From Thuidium tamariscinum (lineage: Eukaryota > Streptophyta > Bryopsida > Hypnales > Thuidiaceae), in contig OX344749.2 in NCBI GenBank assembly GCA_947034885.2, positions 28,845,501 through 28,909,500 on the forward strand: 64,000 nt of DNA, written 5' to 3'. Positions within the stretch are counted from its first letter, which is position 1. Each line of letters begins with the position of its first letter. The position numbers and the translations under genes were made by a program. The notes below the pieces were generated by a model, which did no database searches, was not told where the DNA came from, and saw only the letters and a list, made by a program, of their open reading frames with translations. Shown here piece by piece: positions 23,245-35,219 of the stretch.

Positions 23245-23895
23245 AAATGTCTATTTAGTAAGTTACTACTGTGCTCTATGCCTTTGGCATAGTCAAAATC
23301 AAAGTAAAAGTAATTTTCTAATTTTTGGATCCATAAAAACTTTGAAATTCAATAAATTTTTCACCATAAGTCAGAATGCCATGAAGCAAAGTCTGTGTGC
23401 CCCTCCACATCAAAGAGCTTTTTGATGGCATCAAAGCACACGACCAGAGGATGCTCAGTCTAGGAGATATCAACATGACAAACAAAATAAATAAACAAAC
23501 TATCTATCTATCTTAGGGTATAGAACTAGTGTGCCTTGTATCATTGCCACAGTCAAAATCAAAGTAAAAATAATTTTCTAATTTTTTAGTTCATAAAAAC
23601 TTTGAAAATTCATAACTTTCCCACTATAGATCCAAATGCCACAAAACTAAGCCCATGCACCCCTCCTTGCCAAGGGCTTTCCAATAGTACCAATATTGCG
23701 ACCAAAAAAAAGTCAAATAATTTTTTAATCTATTAGAACCAAAAATAACTCAAAAATTCATAACTTTCCCATCGTAGGTCGGAACGCCGTGAAACCAAAT
23801 CCTTGCACCCCTCCTTGCCAAAGGCTTTCCAAGAACCAAGAACACAACTTGGGGATGAACAAACTAAGAGATCTCTACATGACAAATAAAACAAA
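23245..23895 (+). repeat. Three diverged tandem units next to eIF3b
   Basis: Units begin near 23245, 23525 and 23700. They share GTCAAAATCAAAGTAAAA (or a shortened form), TAATTTT(C/T)TAAT, an AATTCATAACTTT block, and a TGCACCCCTCCTTGCCAA(G/A)GGCTTTCCAA block, the last weaker in the first unit. A further partial copy appears near 33541-33610. There is no coding capacity. Confidence 0.65.
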
Positions 23896-23914
23896 ACAAA
23901 ACAAAGAGCGTATA

Positions 23915-24000
23915 GATGGATGGTCAAATTGACTAGAAGATAAAGGCATTTGCTAACTCTTAAAGCAGAATTATTAGAGACAGACAGATCAATTTGTTTT
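23915..24000 (+). repeat. Direct repeat, copy 1
   Basis: GATGGTCAAATTGACTA followed by AAGGCATTTGCTAA and AAAGCA(G/A)AATTATTAG recurs in the same orientation at 30690-30775. I see no retrotransposon hallmarks between the two. Confidence 0.6.
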
Positions 24001-24074
24001 TTGTTTTTTTTTAAACTAAATTTTATTGCAAAAGATAAGTGATACACCTTGCCTCTCATCCCTTTGGAGTGAAG

Positions 24075-24214
24075 CCTAAGAGCATCCCCATGCTTGCTCT
24101 TCAAAGCAACACTTTAAACATTTTGGACCATTGATCTTTTTTGTCAAATGAAGATCAGTGGTCCAAAATGTTTAAAGTGTTGCTTTGAAGAGAAAGCATG
24201 GAGATACTCTAAAG
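24075..24214. repeat. Long near-perfect foldback (MITE-like or small-RNA precursor)
   Basis: CAAAGCAACACTTTAAACAT with TTTGGACCA and GATCTT pairs with AAGATC, TGGTCCAAA and ATGTTTAAAGTGTTGCTTTG across a loop of about 12 bases. Outer arms AGAGCATCCCCATGC and GCATGGAGATACTCT are also complementary. Total length is about 140 bp. Confidence 0.75.
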
Positions 24215-25734
24215 CAAAGAAACACTTCAAGTCACCTTCAATTAATTTCAGAAGTTGTTGGTTGAGGATTTCAGTATTTGAAACAATCCTAAAAATACTT
24301 CTAAAAAAATAAGTGGGCAAGTACGTAGGAGGTAGCAATTTAAGAGAGAAAATTAAGTTTACATACTTCAAATTTGATAACTTATGATATCATGAGTATA
24401 GAGCTTTCATGCAAAGAGCTAGATATGAGATTTCTAATAAATTTCAATACTTTATCTAAGAAAGACCATTTCTAGTTAGAATGTTTTCCACTTCATGTTA
24501 GATAAAGAACGATAAAATTTTGAAAGTGATATTTTTTATAGTAAAATCTAATTCCAGTGATTGCTTTTCACGACACACTTTCATATAGTTTTGTGAGATG
24601 CACAATAAGTTTTGCAAGAATGACAATGTGATGAAGGTTTGCAATGTGCATGCCCATATCCATGTTACTATTAGTTATAGCCTAATTTTAGCTTTATGAC
24701 AACAATTTAAATGTCAAGAGATTGAATACTCCATTGAAGTAGTTCAAGGGAGAATAGTCATGAATACTAACATACAAATTCTAACGCACAAATAGTTGAA
24801 TGCCATGAACGTAATAATAAAGTCTAATTAGTGACATTATCAATGACATTATTAGTAGGATCTTTTGAAAATAATTAAGAAATAAAAAACCTAATAATTT
24901 AAAAAAATGGAGTTTGATAGCTCACCTTGTTTGAGAAAGAATTTCTATTGTAAATTCTAAAGATGACTTTTGAATAGCTAAAACTATAATAATGATTGAT
25001 ACTCCTTAGGCATAAAAATTATACCATTTGATTCTTCTCAATGTCTTTGTTTTTTGATTGTACAACCTATGTACTAGAAAGATAGTGAATCAAAAAAGTA
25101 ACTTAAGGTTTAGATGAAGTTAAGGATTAGAATTTAAAGAAGCATTTTCCTTTGTATAGCACATCAAAATTTGGACAAGGTAGCTATTTCTGTAGAATAA
25201 GAGAGCAATGATTAGCATTCAAAAAGATTTTAGATCTTCTCCAATAGATATCTTTCTTCTACAAGAATGGTCTAGGTTTTTTTCCAATGGTCACTAGTTT
25301 CATCTTCTTAATTTCTAAATATCCTAGAATTTTTCTTCTAATATCATTTTTTCACCGATCTAATTCCTTCAAATTGAAAATTTTAGAAGTTTGAATCGTC
25401 TACTATCCAAAAATTGTAGGTTTAAAACCTAAATTAAAAGTTGTATTAAATCTTTGGCAAGAATTGAATCTAGCGTAACCTTTCACTAAGTAAAAGCCAA
25501 GGATCCTCACAATTCACCACAAGTTGAATTGAAATTAGTAATGAAAAGAATTTAGGGTTCAAAATTCTCACTTTCTTCAAATGAATCTTCTACTACCTCT
25601 GAAAAGATATTTTTTAGGGTTAATAAATAAGTATCTAAGCTTTCTAGCATTCTTCCACAAGATGATGGTTTCCACTACAATGGGCTAAAAACCTTTGGTT
25701 GGTCCTTCCATGCACACATACATCATACTCTTCA
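24215..25734. other. AT-rich intergenic, nothing recognised
   Basis: No convincing frame, RNA or bounded element. Confidence 0.35.
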
Positions 25735-26720
25735 AATGTGTTGTTGTCATGTGATTTCGAAACTTTTGCTTGAGAGCTCAATCTATAGGCAAAAGTATTA
25801 CTTTAGAAACTTTATAATAAATAATTTAAATTCCTTCAACAACATTTATCATGAAGCAATTGAAAATACATTAGACCTATTTTGTTTTGTACAATACAAA
25901 TTTGGTAGCCTACGATTGCCACCACTTTTATTAAAATTGAATTCAAGAAAAACTTTGAAATAGGATATCATATATCATTTGCAATGATGTCAATGAATCC
26001 TACAATGTTAAAGAACATCTACTTTGCAATGTCAAGAACGTATGTTTCAATTCAAACTCAACTCTTCAAAATCCAAGAGAACACATTGTGTTATCTTCAA
26101 ATTTTCATTGGTAAATTCTTGATAGGCTAAAACAAATTTCAATACTTTATAAATTAAACTCTTGAAGAATAATAAGTTGACATACTAGTTGCGACTTTCA
26201 ATTTTCATAATTTCAATGTGTGAAAAGATTAAAACTTTATTGAAAAAAAATGTAGTTTATTAGTGAAAAGGAGCAAACATAATCTTTTTTAAATGAAAGA
26301 AATAGTAGTGTTGGGAAAAACACAATTTGGGGGGACACTTTTAGTCCTTACATTGCACAAACAAATCCTTCATCACTATAGTAGCAAAAGATTTTCATGA
26401 CTCCAATTAAAATTGAATTTTAAAAAACTTTGAAATTAGATATCATTTGCAACGATTGTCAATGAGACCTACAATGTTGAAGAACATCTTGTTGCACACT
26501 TTGCAATGTGGATTTGAATGAAGAATTCCAATCAAAGAGTGAATTCTACCCTTGCTTGTAGAAGAATACTTTCATGTCTTCAATATACTTACTTTTAAAA
26601 AGCATTCAACATATTTCATTTGCACGCGCCGTAACTTCAAGTTATTAATCAAAAAATGACACCAAATCTTTTATTTAGTCAATGAATGAGAGAGCATCTT
26701 GTAGTGTAGGACAAAATTGC
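25735..26720 (+). repeat. Dispersed 1-kb repeat, copy 1
   Basis: Blocks recur in the same order at 33765-34680 and 35220-35900: AG(A)GCT(C/T)AATCTATAGGCAAAA, TGTACAATACAAA, ATTAAAATTGAATTCAAGAA, AATGTTGAAGAACATCT, TTCATTGGTAAATTCTTG and TAATAAGTTGACAT. It is non-coding. Its right end runs into a fragment of the TTAACCC family (GAATGAGAGAGCATCTTGTAG), to about 26795. Confidence 0.7.
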
Positions 26721-26799
26721 AACTATTCATCCTCATAACTAGAGGTGGAAAGGAAATTTTTCTACTATAGTTGGACTTCTGTGAGCCTTCAAATTAGCA

Positions 26800-28120
26800 G
26801 TTGGAACTAGGATACATTTATCACAAATTTTTTTTAATAGTTTTTAGGTTTATTTTATGAAGAAAAAAAGTGTGTTGTTGAAGGTTTGGGTAGAAGTCCC
26901 TATCAAAGTAGTAAAGAATACCCCTAAAATTGCAAAATGAACAAAATACCATATTTTTCCAATCCAAGGGTCTAATTGTGAGTTTGAAAGATTTGTTAAC
27001 AAGTCCGAGAGAAGTGAAGGTGTGAGAGTTAGCTATTATTAGTGTCTTGTCAATACAAAACTAAGATTGTTATAGAAGTATATTTGACAAACTAGCTAAA
27101 TAATTGAGTCTATTTTAGGTCTAGAAAGTTGATGAAGTTCAAACCGATTTCATAAAGAATTTGCATTTGATAATCAAAAACATTGTAGGAACTTTGAGAT
27201 TTGAAGTATAAATTTAGAAGAGATGGAAGAACAAGTATTGGAGCATACAAAAAGGTGATTTTTGGGTGAAAGCATGCTAAGAGATCAAAATAAGTGCCAA
27301 TTGATTGAGATTTTCAAATATCAGGAAGTAATTTATCATTTGGACAAAAAATATTCTAAAATTACTAAAATTAGTCAAGTCCAAGTGAGCATAGAGCTTA
27401 CACATAGAATCTAGGAGTATCCTAGAGCCTATCCAAATTATTTCCGATTTTGTTGGAATTTCATGTCGACTCTATAGAAAGTCAACCGCTTATTAACATC
27501 TTTCTAAATCTCTAGAAATTACAAATGTTGCGATAAAATCTCACTAAAAACTAAGATAGAGTTTTGTGTGCTAATAAAGTCCCCTCTCAAGTTTGAAGAC
27601 ATTCCAACATTCTGAACTACTACAGTCATCATTGACATTGAATTCCAAAAGAATTTGCAAATCAATGGCGGGTTGATTGATGTACTAGGAACTCACGATG
27701 TTTAAATCATGGAAAATTGTTTACTCCCACAAACATTCCTAACGACCTTAACTTAATAGATTTGTTGAAAAATGCTAATTTTAAAAGTTAGAGTTTCAAC
27801 TTTTCTTTGGAGCTATTATGAGACGTATGAGTGGATTTTACGCTCACAAAGTCACAAACAACCTAGGAAATAGGGATTAGAGGCCCTTTAGACTAATTGG
27901 AGTCTTCTCAAAATGATGGCTTAGACATTTTTTGATTTCAAATTGTCCCTAAAAGATAGAAAGGGTCACCTCTTAGTTTAAATTTTTATCGTTATTAGTG
28001 TACGTATTGATCAAGTTTCAGCAATGGGGTCGGAATTAGTCAAACAAATAGTCAATTGGCGGACAACAATTTAGCATTGCGTAAAATATCAACATGCATG
28101 TACATACTAGGGAAGTTCTA
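26800..28120. other. AT-rich intergenic, nothing recognised
   Basis: No gene-like frame or bounded repeat that I could support. Confidence 0.35.
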
Positions 28121-28124
28121 GTAC

Positions 28125-28375
28125 CAATTGCAAGCAAGCAGGCAATTAATTTTTTTTGTTTTTTTTGTTTTGATTTGGCATTGTAGGGTCCCACACTCAA
28201 CAAGGCTGTGGAACCGCAACCCTAGAATCAAAGTCCCAACTTCTTGCCTTTTATACTAACAATACTCTATTTACTCAAGAAATTCGATCAGACTTCCATC
28301 CACTAGAAATGGACTTAGCGTCCAAGCCAAGTCAGGAAGTTGGAACTTTGAATGGAAATTGAAATCCCGCATTAC
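28125..28375 (-). repeat. Dispersed repeat with TATAAAAGGCAAGA, copy 1
   Basis: On the minus strand this reads through TATAAAAGGCAAGA, then a T-rich stretch and GGGACCCTACAATGCCAAA. It aligns with 38478-38745 on the plus strand (TATAAAAGGCAAGA, then GGCCCTGCAATGCAAAA). A TATA-like box followed by a conserved short leader is reminiscent of a solo LTR, but no defined ends or primer-binding site were found. Confidence 0.5.
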
Positions 28376-29365
28376 AAAAAAACCCAATTGTATAGAAGGC
28401 TGCTAAGTGGAGCGAAATAAAACACCAAGAACAAATAATTTCGTCCTTTTGTTACTTATTCCCCTATTTCTGCTCGGATAGTCTCCAGCAATGTCATTGG
28501 GTAATCCCAATAGAATACATTCCAAGGCCAGAGCACAAATTGATATTTATATTGGTCCAACTCGTATCATATATTATTTTTTATTCAAAGAGATTTATTT
28601 TTTATTCAATTAAATGAAATAATACGATAGCCTTTTGCAACGAAGTACTGGGCAAGTTGAGTCAACAATGGAATTGCATGTCAAGGGAAAAACAAAAAAG
28701 AATTAAAAATTAATCATTTAGAATAAATTATTTCCACCAAGGACGACACTCAAGGGGCTTTTCTGATACAACAAAAATAATATATTGAAGAATGATGCCT
28801 ATCCTTTGAGGAAGTCAGACAAGGTAGCGACAGGAATTTCTATACTTACAGTAGCTGTGCTAGACCATCATTAATAGCTTGATCTATCAATACCAACAGC
28901 CTTCTATTGAGTCCATTTTTTTTCTAATGGTAGATTTCAGGCTCTCACATGTCATAGTACACCCCTGAATCAATTCAATGCCTTGAAGTTATTATGGCAT
29001 TTGCAAATAAGATTTGCTAATGTAGAGCTGATTTTTTTGTGAAGAAATCTCAAATGGCGATATATAAAATCCTAGACTTTCTTCAAAGAAGTTCCTCATT
29101 ATTTTAATTCACTTGGAAAGAAGCACAACTATTGAGGACATATCCTAAAATTTATAGACATATGTGCATTGTGTTTGTAGGGTTTGATTTGGATAGTAGC
29201 AAATGGATTTGGTGTGATGTTGCATCACTTAGCATTGTTCAATCTTGTAATTGTAAATGTGATTGTTATCTACTATGGTTTAGATTTGCCTTGAGATCAA
29301 AAGTTCTTTGTAGAAAGGATTTTTTACAATAGGATGTGGTGAAAGTTTGCTATGGGATCAAATAC
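28376..29365. other. AT-rich intergenic, nothing recognised
   Basis: No gene-like frame or bounded repeat. Confidence 0.35.
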
Positions 29366-29521
29366 TAGAAGAAAGTTTGAAGCTTTTAATGTGACTTCAA
29401 TCCAATTTAGATGATGTTTTGTATTGACTACAACACAAAATTTACAAATTTCGGTTGCAATCAACACAAAACATCATCTAGATTGTGTTGAAGTCATGTT
29501 AAAGGCTTCAAACTTTCTTCA
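29366..29521. repeat. Long inverted repeat hairpin
   Basis: GAAGAAAGTTTGAAGC, GACTTCAA, TAGATGATGTTTTGT and TTGA in the left arm have their reverse complements in order in the right arm, ending CTTCAAACTTTCTTC. Arms are about 65 bp with a loop under 20 bp and few mismatches. A transcript would form a long stem, a plausible small-RNA precursor or a MITE. Confidence 0.7.
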
Positions 29522-29579
29522 AGTGAAAACTCAAATACTTGACAAGAGTTAAGTTAGAGCGTTAGAAGAAAATTATGTC

Positions 29580-30640
29580 TGCCACAACTAACTAAAATGC
29601 AACTATGTGTCTTATGCAACTTACTTGCAACTACAACCCTCTCTATTTGCACCAAATTTAATGTATACACTATTGTAGTAACAAAGCATTTGCAAAGTAG
29701 TTGTAGATTGAAGTTTTGGGTTGCATGTAGTTGCGTGTAGTTGCAAAGTAGTTATAGATTGAAGTTTTGGATTACAAGAATGTAATTGAAGAATTACTGT
29801 GAGGTATTCTACATCCAATATTCATCACAATTGTAGGCATGGACAACTTTATGTTCTGTAGAGTTTAATGTGTCAAACTACAATTGCATGAAATCTAAAT
29901 TTGACTACAACTCAACTAGAATGCAAGCAAAAAACGTCTAAAATTCAACTACAAAGAAACTATAGTTCAACAAAAAAATCACTACACTTTTATAAAAAAA
30001 TAGAAGATGACTAGAATACAACTAGAAGACAATCATAATCACATTTTATATCAATTGTCCCATATCAATTGTTAAGAGTACCATTAGATTAGACAAATAA
30101 GAATTGTAAGTTATAACATCTTTATGTGATGAAATTTGATAATGCAACTTTAATACTTCTACACTTGTAGATTTCTACAACTTGTAGATATTTATAGTCT
30201 ATAGAAATCTACAAATATTTAAAGCATAAGAAATTTTAAAACTTGTGAAATTTAAAGTTTTGTAAACTCATTAAATCTATTTAATATCAATATTTGGATT
30301 TGATCATCTAAAAAAAGCTATATATCTAAAATTTTAAAATCTATAAATTATTGAGATTAAATTTCTAAAATCTACAAATTATTGAAATTAAAATTTGAAA
30401 ATCTATAAATCTACAAGTTGCAAACCAATTGCAAACTAGTTGCACAAAAACAAATTCCACATAAGCAACCATGTCAAAAGAGTTCATCGATGAAGTTCTA
30501 CATATGCTATTTGATGAAAAACAATCTTGTAGACTTTTGCAACTACATTGCAACTTATCCAATGCAACTACAAGCTCCAAATTCTCACCTAGTTGCAAAT
30601 GTCCAATGCAATTGCAAAAGTAGCTGCTAACTGCAATTGT
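29580..30640. repeat. Block dense in TTGCAACTA/TAGTTGCAA motifs
   Basis: The nonamer and close variants occur many times in both orientations, clustered at 29590-29760 and 30415-30620. A 34-bp unit (AGTAGTTGTAGATTGAAG type) is tandemly repeated near 29696-29780. The middle part instead holds many TCTACAA/TATAAAT variants. No coding frame is credible. Confidence 0.6.
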
Positions 30641-30689
30641 GAAAACCCTTATTTTCTTCTAGTCCAGTAGATTTCTATATACTAGCTAA

Positions 30690-30775
30690 TAAGATGGTCA
30701 AATTGACTAAAAGATTAAGGCATTTGCTAATTTTTAAAGCAAAATTATTAGTGACTAATAGATCAAAGAGAAATT
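30690..30775 (+). repeat. Direct repeat, copy 2
   Basis: Second copy of the sequence at 23915-24000 (GATGGTCAAATTGACTA, AAGGCATTTGCTAA, AAAGCAAAATTATTAG). Confidence 0.6.
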
Positions 30776-33420
30776 TGGAAAAAAGAATTTGTCATTAATT
30801 TCAAAAGTACGATAGAATTACCTATATCCAATTACTTAAGTAATTATGGATCAAATCATGAGGAGTATGAGGCTATGCAGATTATTCCTATGTAGTAAGA
30901 TAGGGAATATGGGGATTGCAATTTTCCATATTTTTATTTTCAAAACTAAAATTACTGTGGATGATTTTTGGAAGCCCAAAAGTGCTTTGAATTTGTAACC
31001 AATGTCTAGACTCTTCTAATTCCGATCATTCAATAGACTACTTTCTTGATTGGTCCTTCTAGCACATTTTATGAGACTTTGGGACATGTGTCATGATCAT
31101 GTTAGTCCCAACCTTGAAAATGAGAAAAAAAGTACAATCCAAGTTTTGATTAGAATCTCTTCCTACGATTTCTTTTTACCATTGTCCCCTTTGTTGTCCC
31201 TCTTATACAAGCAAGTTTTGGGAGGCATGATTAGAGCTTTGGCAAATTCTAATAGATCTAGTAAATTTTTGTTAGATCAAAAAGCCTTGATCTTTTCCAA
31301 GCCTTGGTTAAAAATAGATGCATCATATAGGTTGGATATAGGTCCTTAGTTGGAAATAAATGGTTCTAGCTTATTTTTAAGATTGAAATCTTATAGCAAT
31401 ATTTGCCACCAATAGACAAGTATAGGTATGTAATACCATGTATTAGATTTTATATAAGAAAAATATAAGGGCCCTGCTTATATATGTAGAAAAAAATAAT
31501 CCTATAGAATCACTATATAATGTCTTTAAAGAAGAAATGAACAAAAAATGGCACATTATTTGTCTCAAATTATCTATGAACTTTCAATGAGGGGCTCTAG
31601 TTGCCTCAAGAATCATTTGTAAAGTTCTTTGAAGTCATTTAGAATTTGAAGAATTTCTCATGAATTTTGTTTGTTCACTCCAAATCTTATCTTGAAATAG
31701 TAGGAGGGTATTAAAGGGGGGGGGGCACTTTCAACTTCATTAACTGTAATGTCAAATGAATTAAGAGTGGTTTTAATTAACTTGTCCTAAATTTTAGACA
31801 ATTTTTAGAATTAAAGTAGCATCACTAGAAAGGGTTATACCTCATTATAAATAATGAAGGGTAGGGGATATTATACCACTCTTTACCTATTTTTTCCTAA
31901 TGTAGCCCTGCAAAAAGTCCCTCCAAAAATCTAAACTTTTGTGAAGTATACCAAGTTTGGGTTTGGGAATCCAAAGGGCTGAATTGTAGAGACAAGTCTG
32001 ACTGTTAATGAGGTGATGTTTGGGGACAATGGATGTCAAGTCATGAATGAATTGGAAGCAAATGATGCTCACTTCCCAACATTCAATGAGTTCTTCCTAA
32101 GTTAAGTTTCTTGAACTTTTGCTTTGTCTCAATCAGTTAGCTAGACTTTTGTTTTGTTTGAAAATGCCAATGAGGAAGGTAATTCAAATGTTTTGAATTG
32201 CATTGTTAGGAATTTTACACATGTAGAAAAGAAAATACAATCTTCAAGGGAAGTGCTTGAGTAGACTGCTTGTGCACTTTGTATATCTTCATGGTTTTAG
32301 CCTTGGGTTACTTTACTTTGGAATGCTCTTAAAAACATTCACAATTTCAATGCGTTACATTTGTCTATGGTTTGTAAATCTTGTTGGTTTTGTTTTGTGT
32401 TACTTTTATCCATGGTTTACAATATATAAGAGAGGGCTCTAAAATAGTGCGCGCATTTTCAACTGTTTAGTAGGAGGTTGTGAAATGGATACCTAATTGT
32501 GAAAAAATGGCCTCTTGATTACATCGAAGTATGATAAGATTTGGTTTAAACTTCTTCAATAGACAGTTTAACAGCCACAATTAATGGGTTCTTTCCTAAC
32601 TAAATGGATAGGTGTCTACTAGTTTTATTCAAACTAATAATTGGTAGTCCAACTACCTTCTTACAAATGCTAAAAAATTTGAAATAATGATTGATTCAAG
32701 CATTCATTTCAATTTTGGAAAGGGTCCCATTTAGAAACCATCTCTATTACTTTTTACATGTTGCAATGTTAGTTTTTGAACAAAACCAGATTTAAAAAAA
32801 AAACTAAGCATGTGTAGGTTTCCAAGGCCTATAAATCACAAATAGGGATCTATGCCATATTTCGTTTGAAAATTCATAAGTAATTCATAAATGCTTCGAA
32901 AATTATAAAACAACTTGTGTTAGATTCCTCATTTGTTTTTTTTTCATTGAAAAATGAGCAAAAAATATCACGATCTAAAAAAATTAATGAGAAAGGCAGA
33001 TTGGCCCTTAAATGAGCAATTTTTGAGCCTGTTACCTTATTCTGAGTTAAAATATGTTAGATTGCAACGGTTATGTCCAAATTGCTTCTCTAGACTTCTT
33101 TGCAATATTACATGTATAAAAAATTCCTAAGCCTTTAACATTTTCATTTTGGTCCTACAAATATTCAAGCAAAAAGTGTAGATCTTTTTTTACTTATAAA
33201 GAACATAGGGGAATCTAAATTTACATCGCAAAAAAATTTAAATATAAGGTAGGGTACTAATTGAAATGAGATGGATTTAGAAATTTACTTGAAGATAGCC
33301 CAATTTAAATTCAACAAATGTACCTACATAGCCCCAACCCAATAGGGCCTTGCACGCACGAGATGTCTTAAGGTAATACTAAGTGCACCCCTAAGATTAA
33401 AGGGCTTGTTGGTCTATCAT
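30776..33420. other. AT-rich intergenic, nothing recognised
   Basis: Frames at 31050-31349 and 32257-32442 are AT-biased without recognisable motifs. A run of ten G bases lies near 31718-31727. Confidence 0.35.
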
Positions 33421-33535
33421 TATTAAGTGTATTAAAGCTTAGTGGTCTTCAAATTTGGATGGAAAGTTTTATAAGAGTTATGAAAAATTTCACCCAAGTT
33501 TGAAGACCACCAAGCTCTTACACTCCTAATATTTA
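33421..33535. repeat. Inverted-repeat hairpin
   Basis: GCTT(A)GTGGTCTTCAAA(T)TTGG in the left arm pairs with CCAAGTTTGAAGACCACCAAGC in the right arm across about 35 bases. Outer AAGTGTATT/CACTCCTAATAT-type sequences extend the pairing weakly. Confidence 0.6.
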
Positions 33536-33764
33536 ATACTCACTAGTATGCCTTATATTGTTGCCGTAACCAAAATAAAAATAAAAACAACTTTCTTATT
33601 CTTTAAATTATAAAATCTTTAATTTTAGTATCTTTTGTGCCCTAAATCATGAAAGAGTGGATCTCACAAAAAAAAGATGGTATTAAGGATTTAGAGGGAG
33701 ATTAAAACTAAAGACCCAAATTGAAAGGTTGTTTAGAGAAAAATCAATCCCAACCATTTTTCAT

Positions 33765-34680
33765 ATGAATGATATGCATTAATTCTTTAGAGCTTAATCT
33801 ATAGGCAAAAATGTCACTTTTGAAATTTTATAGTAAAATAATAAAAATTCCTTCAACAACATCTTTCATCAAGCAATTGAAAATAGTTTTTGTTTTGTAC
33901 AATACAAACATGACAACCTTTTGTAGAAAAAGATTGCCACCACTCATATTAAAATTGAATTCAAGAAAAACTTTGCAATGATTGTCAATGAGTCATGCAA
34001 TGTTGAAGAATGTCTCCTTTGGAATGTACATAATGTATGTTTCAATTCCATTTAACCTCTCAAGGATCAAAGGGACATATAATTTGTCCTCTTCAAATTT
34101 TTAATGGCAAATTTTCAACACATTAGAGGGGATTTGAGGCCTCCAAAGGGCCATTTTGAGATTGTTCCCATAATTACTGGCCATTGTTAGGCTAGAAATT
34201 ACCAATTTTTTTATTTTAAAAATTGGGAGTCTCGAAATATGAAAAAAAGTTTTAATTTTCTTTTCATAAAAAATAAATTTTAATGACATGGCACTCTCTT
34301 GACCATGTAGGATTCTTACGATTGTATGTTCCCGCAGCAATTTCTGTGTTCTCAAATTGTAGAAACTCGTGGTTTTCCAAAGGCTTCAAATCTCCCCTAG
34401 TGAGGTGAATCAAATCTCAATATTTTGTAAACTAGGATCCTATAGAGTACCAAGTTTACATACTTGTTGCATAGTTTGATTTTCAAATTTTGAATTTTAG
34501 AAGTATTTAAAATATTATTTAGGCTTGTATTAAGGAAATGTAGTCTAGTAGAAGAAGGGAACAAATATAATGTTTTTTCAATGAAAAGAATAGAAGAGAT
34601 GGAAAAAAATATTTTCTTGGAGATTTTTAGTCTTTATTCATTTTAAATAAATAAGATTTGAAGAATTTTTTTTCAGATTT
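33765..34680 (+). repeat. Dispersed 1-kb repeat, copy 2, interrupted by a MITE
   Basis: Aligns with the copies at 25735-26720 and 35220-35900. The match runs to about 34120, breaks for the element at 34125-34398, and resumes after it (CTCAATATTTTGTAAA, then the GAACAAATATAAT block). This shows the MITE inserted after the repeat was in place. Confidence 0.65.
34125..34398 (-). mobile_element. MITE, AGAGGGGATTTGAGGCC family, copy 2 (nested)
   Basis: Starts AGAGGGGATTTGAGGCCTCC and ends GGCTTCAAATCTCCCCT. It is the reverse complement of the copy at 14437-14713 and shares its internal TGGCACTCTCTTGACC block. It sits inside copy 2 of the dispersed 1-kb repeat. No intact target duplication is visible. 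Confidence 0.75.
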
Positions 34681-35219
34681 TTATTTCTAGCAGTTTTTAA
34701 AATAAAAGCTCAAATCTAATGTGATTAAAAAGACAAAACGATGAGAATGATTCCAAATTTTTTTAAAGTTCTTAATAAAAATTATTAAATTAAAAAAATT
34801 CACACATATCTATTTTTTATAAAATGTAGGATCTAATTTGGTTAATTTTGGCTTTCTACTTCTTTGGTTTAAAAATGTGTCCAAATTTGAGGGAGTTTTT
34901 TATTTTTCAAAATTTTCAATGAAAAAATACTACATTTGACTTAGATTCTAAGACAAATCATTTTTGGAGGGAGGTGGAGGGTGGGGTAAAAAAGCATTAT
35001 TCATCTTCTTATAAATTTTTTGTTCTAAAATCTGCATTTTTTGCCAATGAAGTTGATCATCCATAACTATTATAATATAAAAATATGATGGTAAAATTTT
35101 CCACAATTAATTCCATGTGTACTAGGCAAAGTAGTCTTCACTATTGTACAATTGAAATAGAAGATTTCAAGCATATCTATGTGCAAAAAAAATATCAAAG
35201 TAGCACAATTCATTGAAAA
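34681..35219. other. AT-rich intergenic, nothing recognised
   Basis: No gene-like frame. A short GGAGGGAGGTGGAGGGTGGGG run lies at about 34966-34985. Confidence 0.35.

Noticed and set aside
23101..23292. Short frame starting MGKTKQASVEV, divergent from eIF3b
   Set aside because: A good start context but only 63 codons, no homology recognised, and it lies in the eIF3b promoter region.
23915..30775. Direct repeats 6.7 kb apart considered as LTRs of a retrotransposon
   Set aside because: The repeats are only about 85 bp, and no reverse transcriptase, integrase, primer-binding site or polypurine tract was seen between them.
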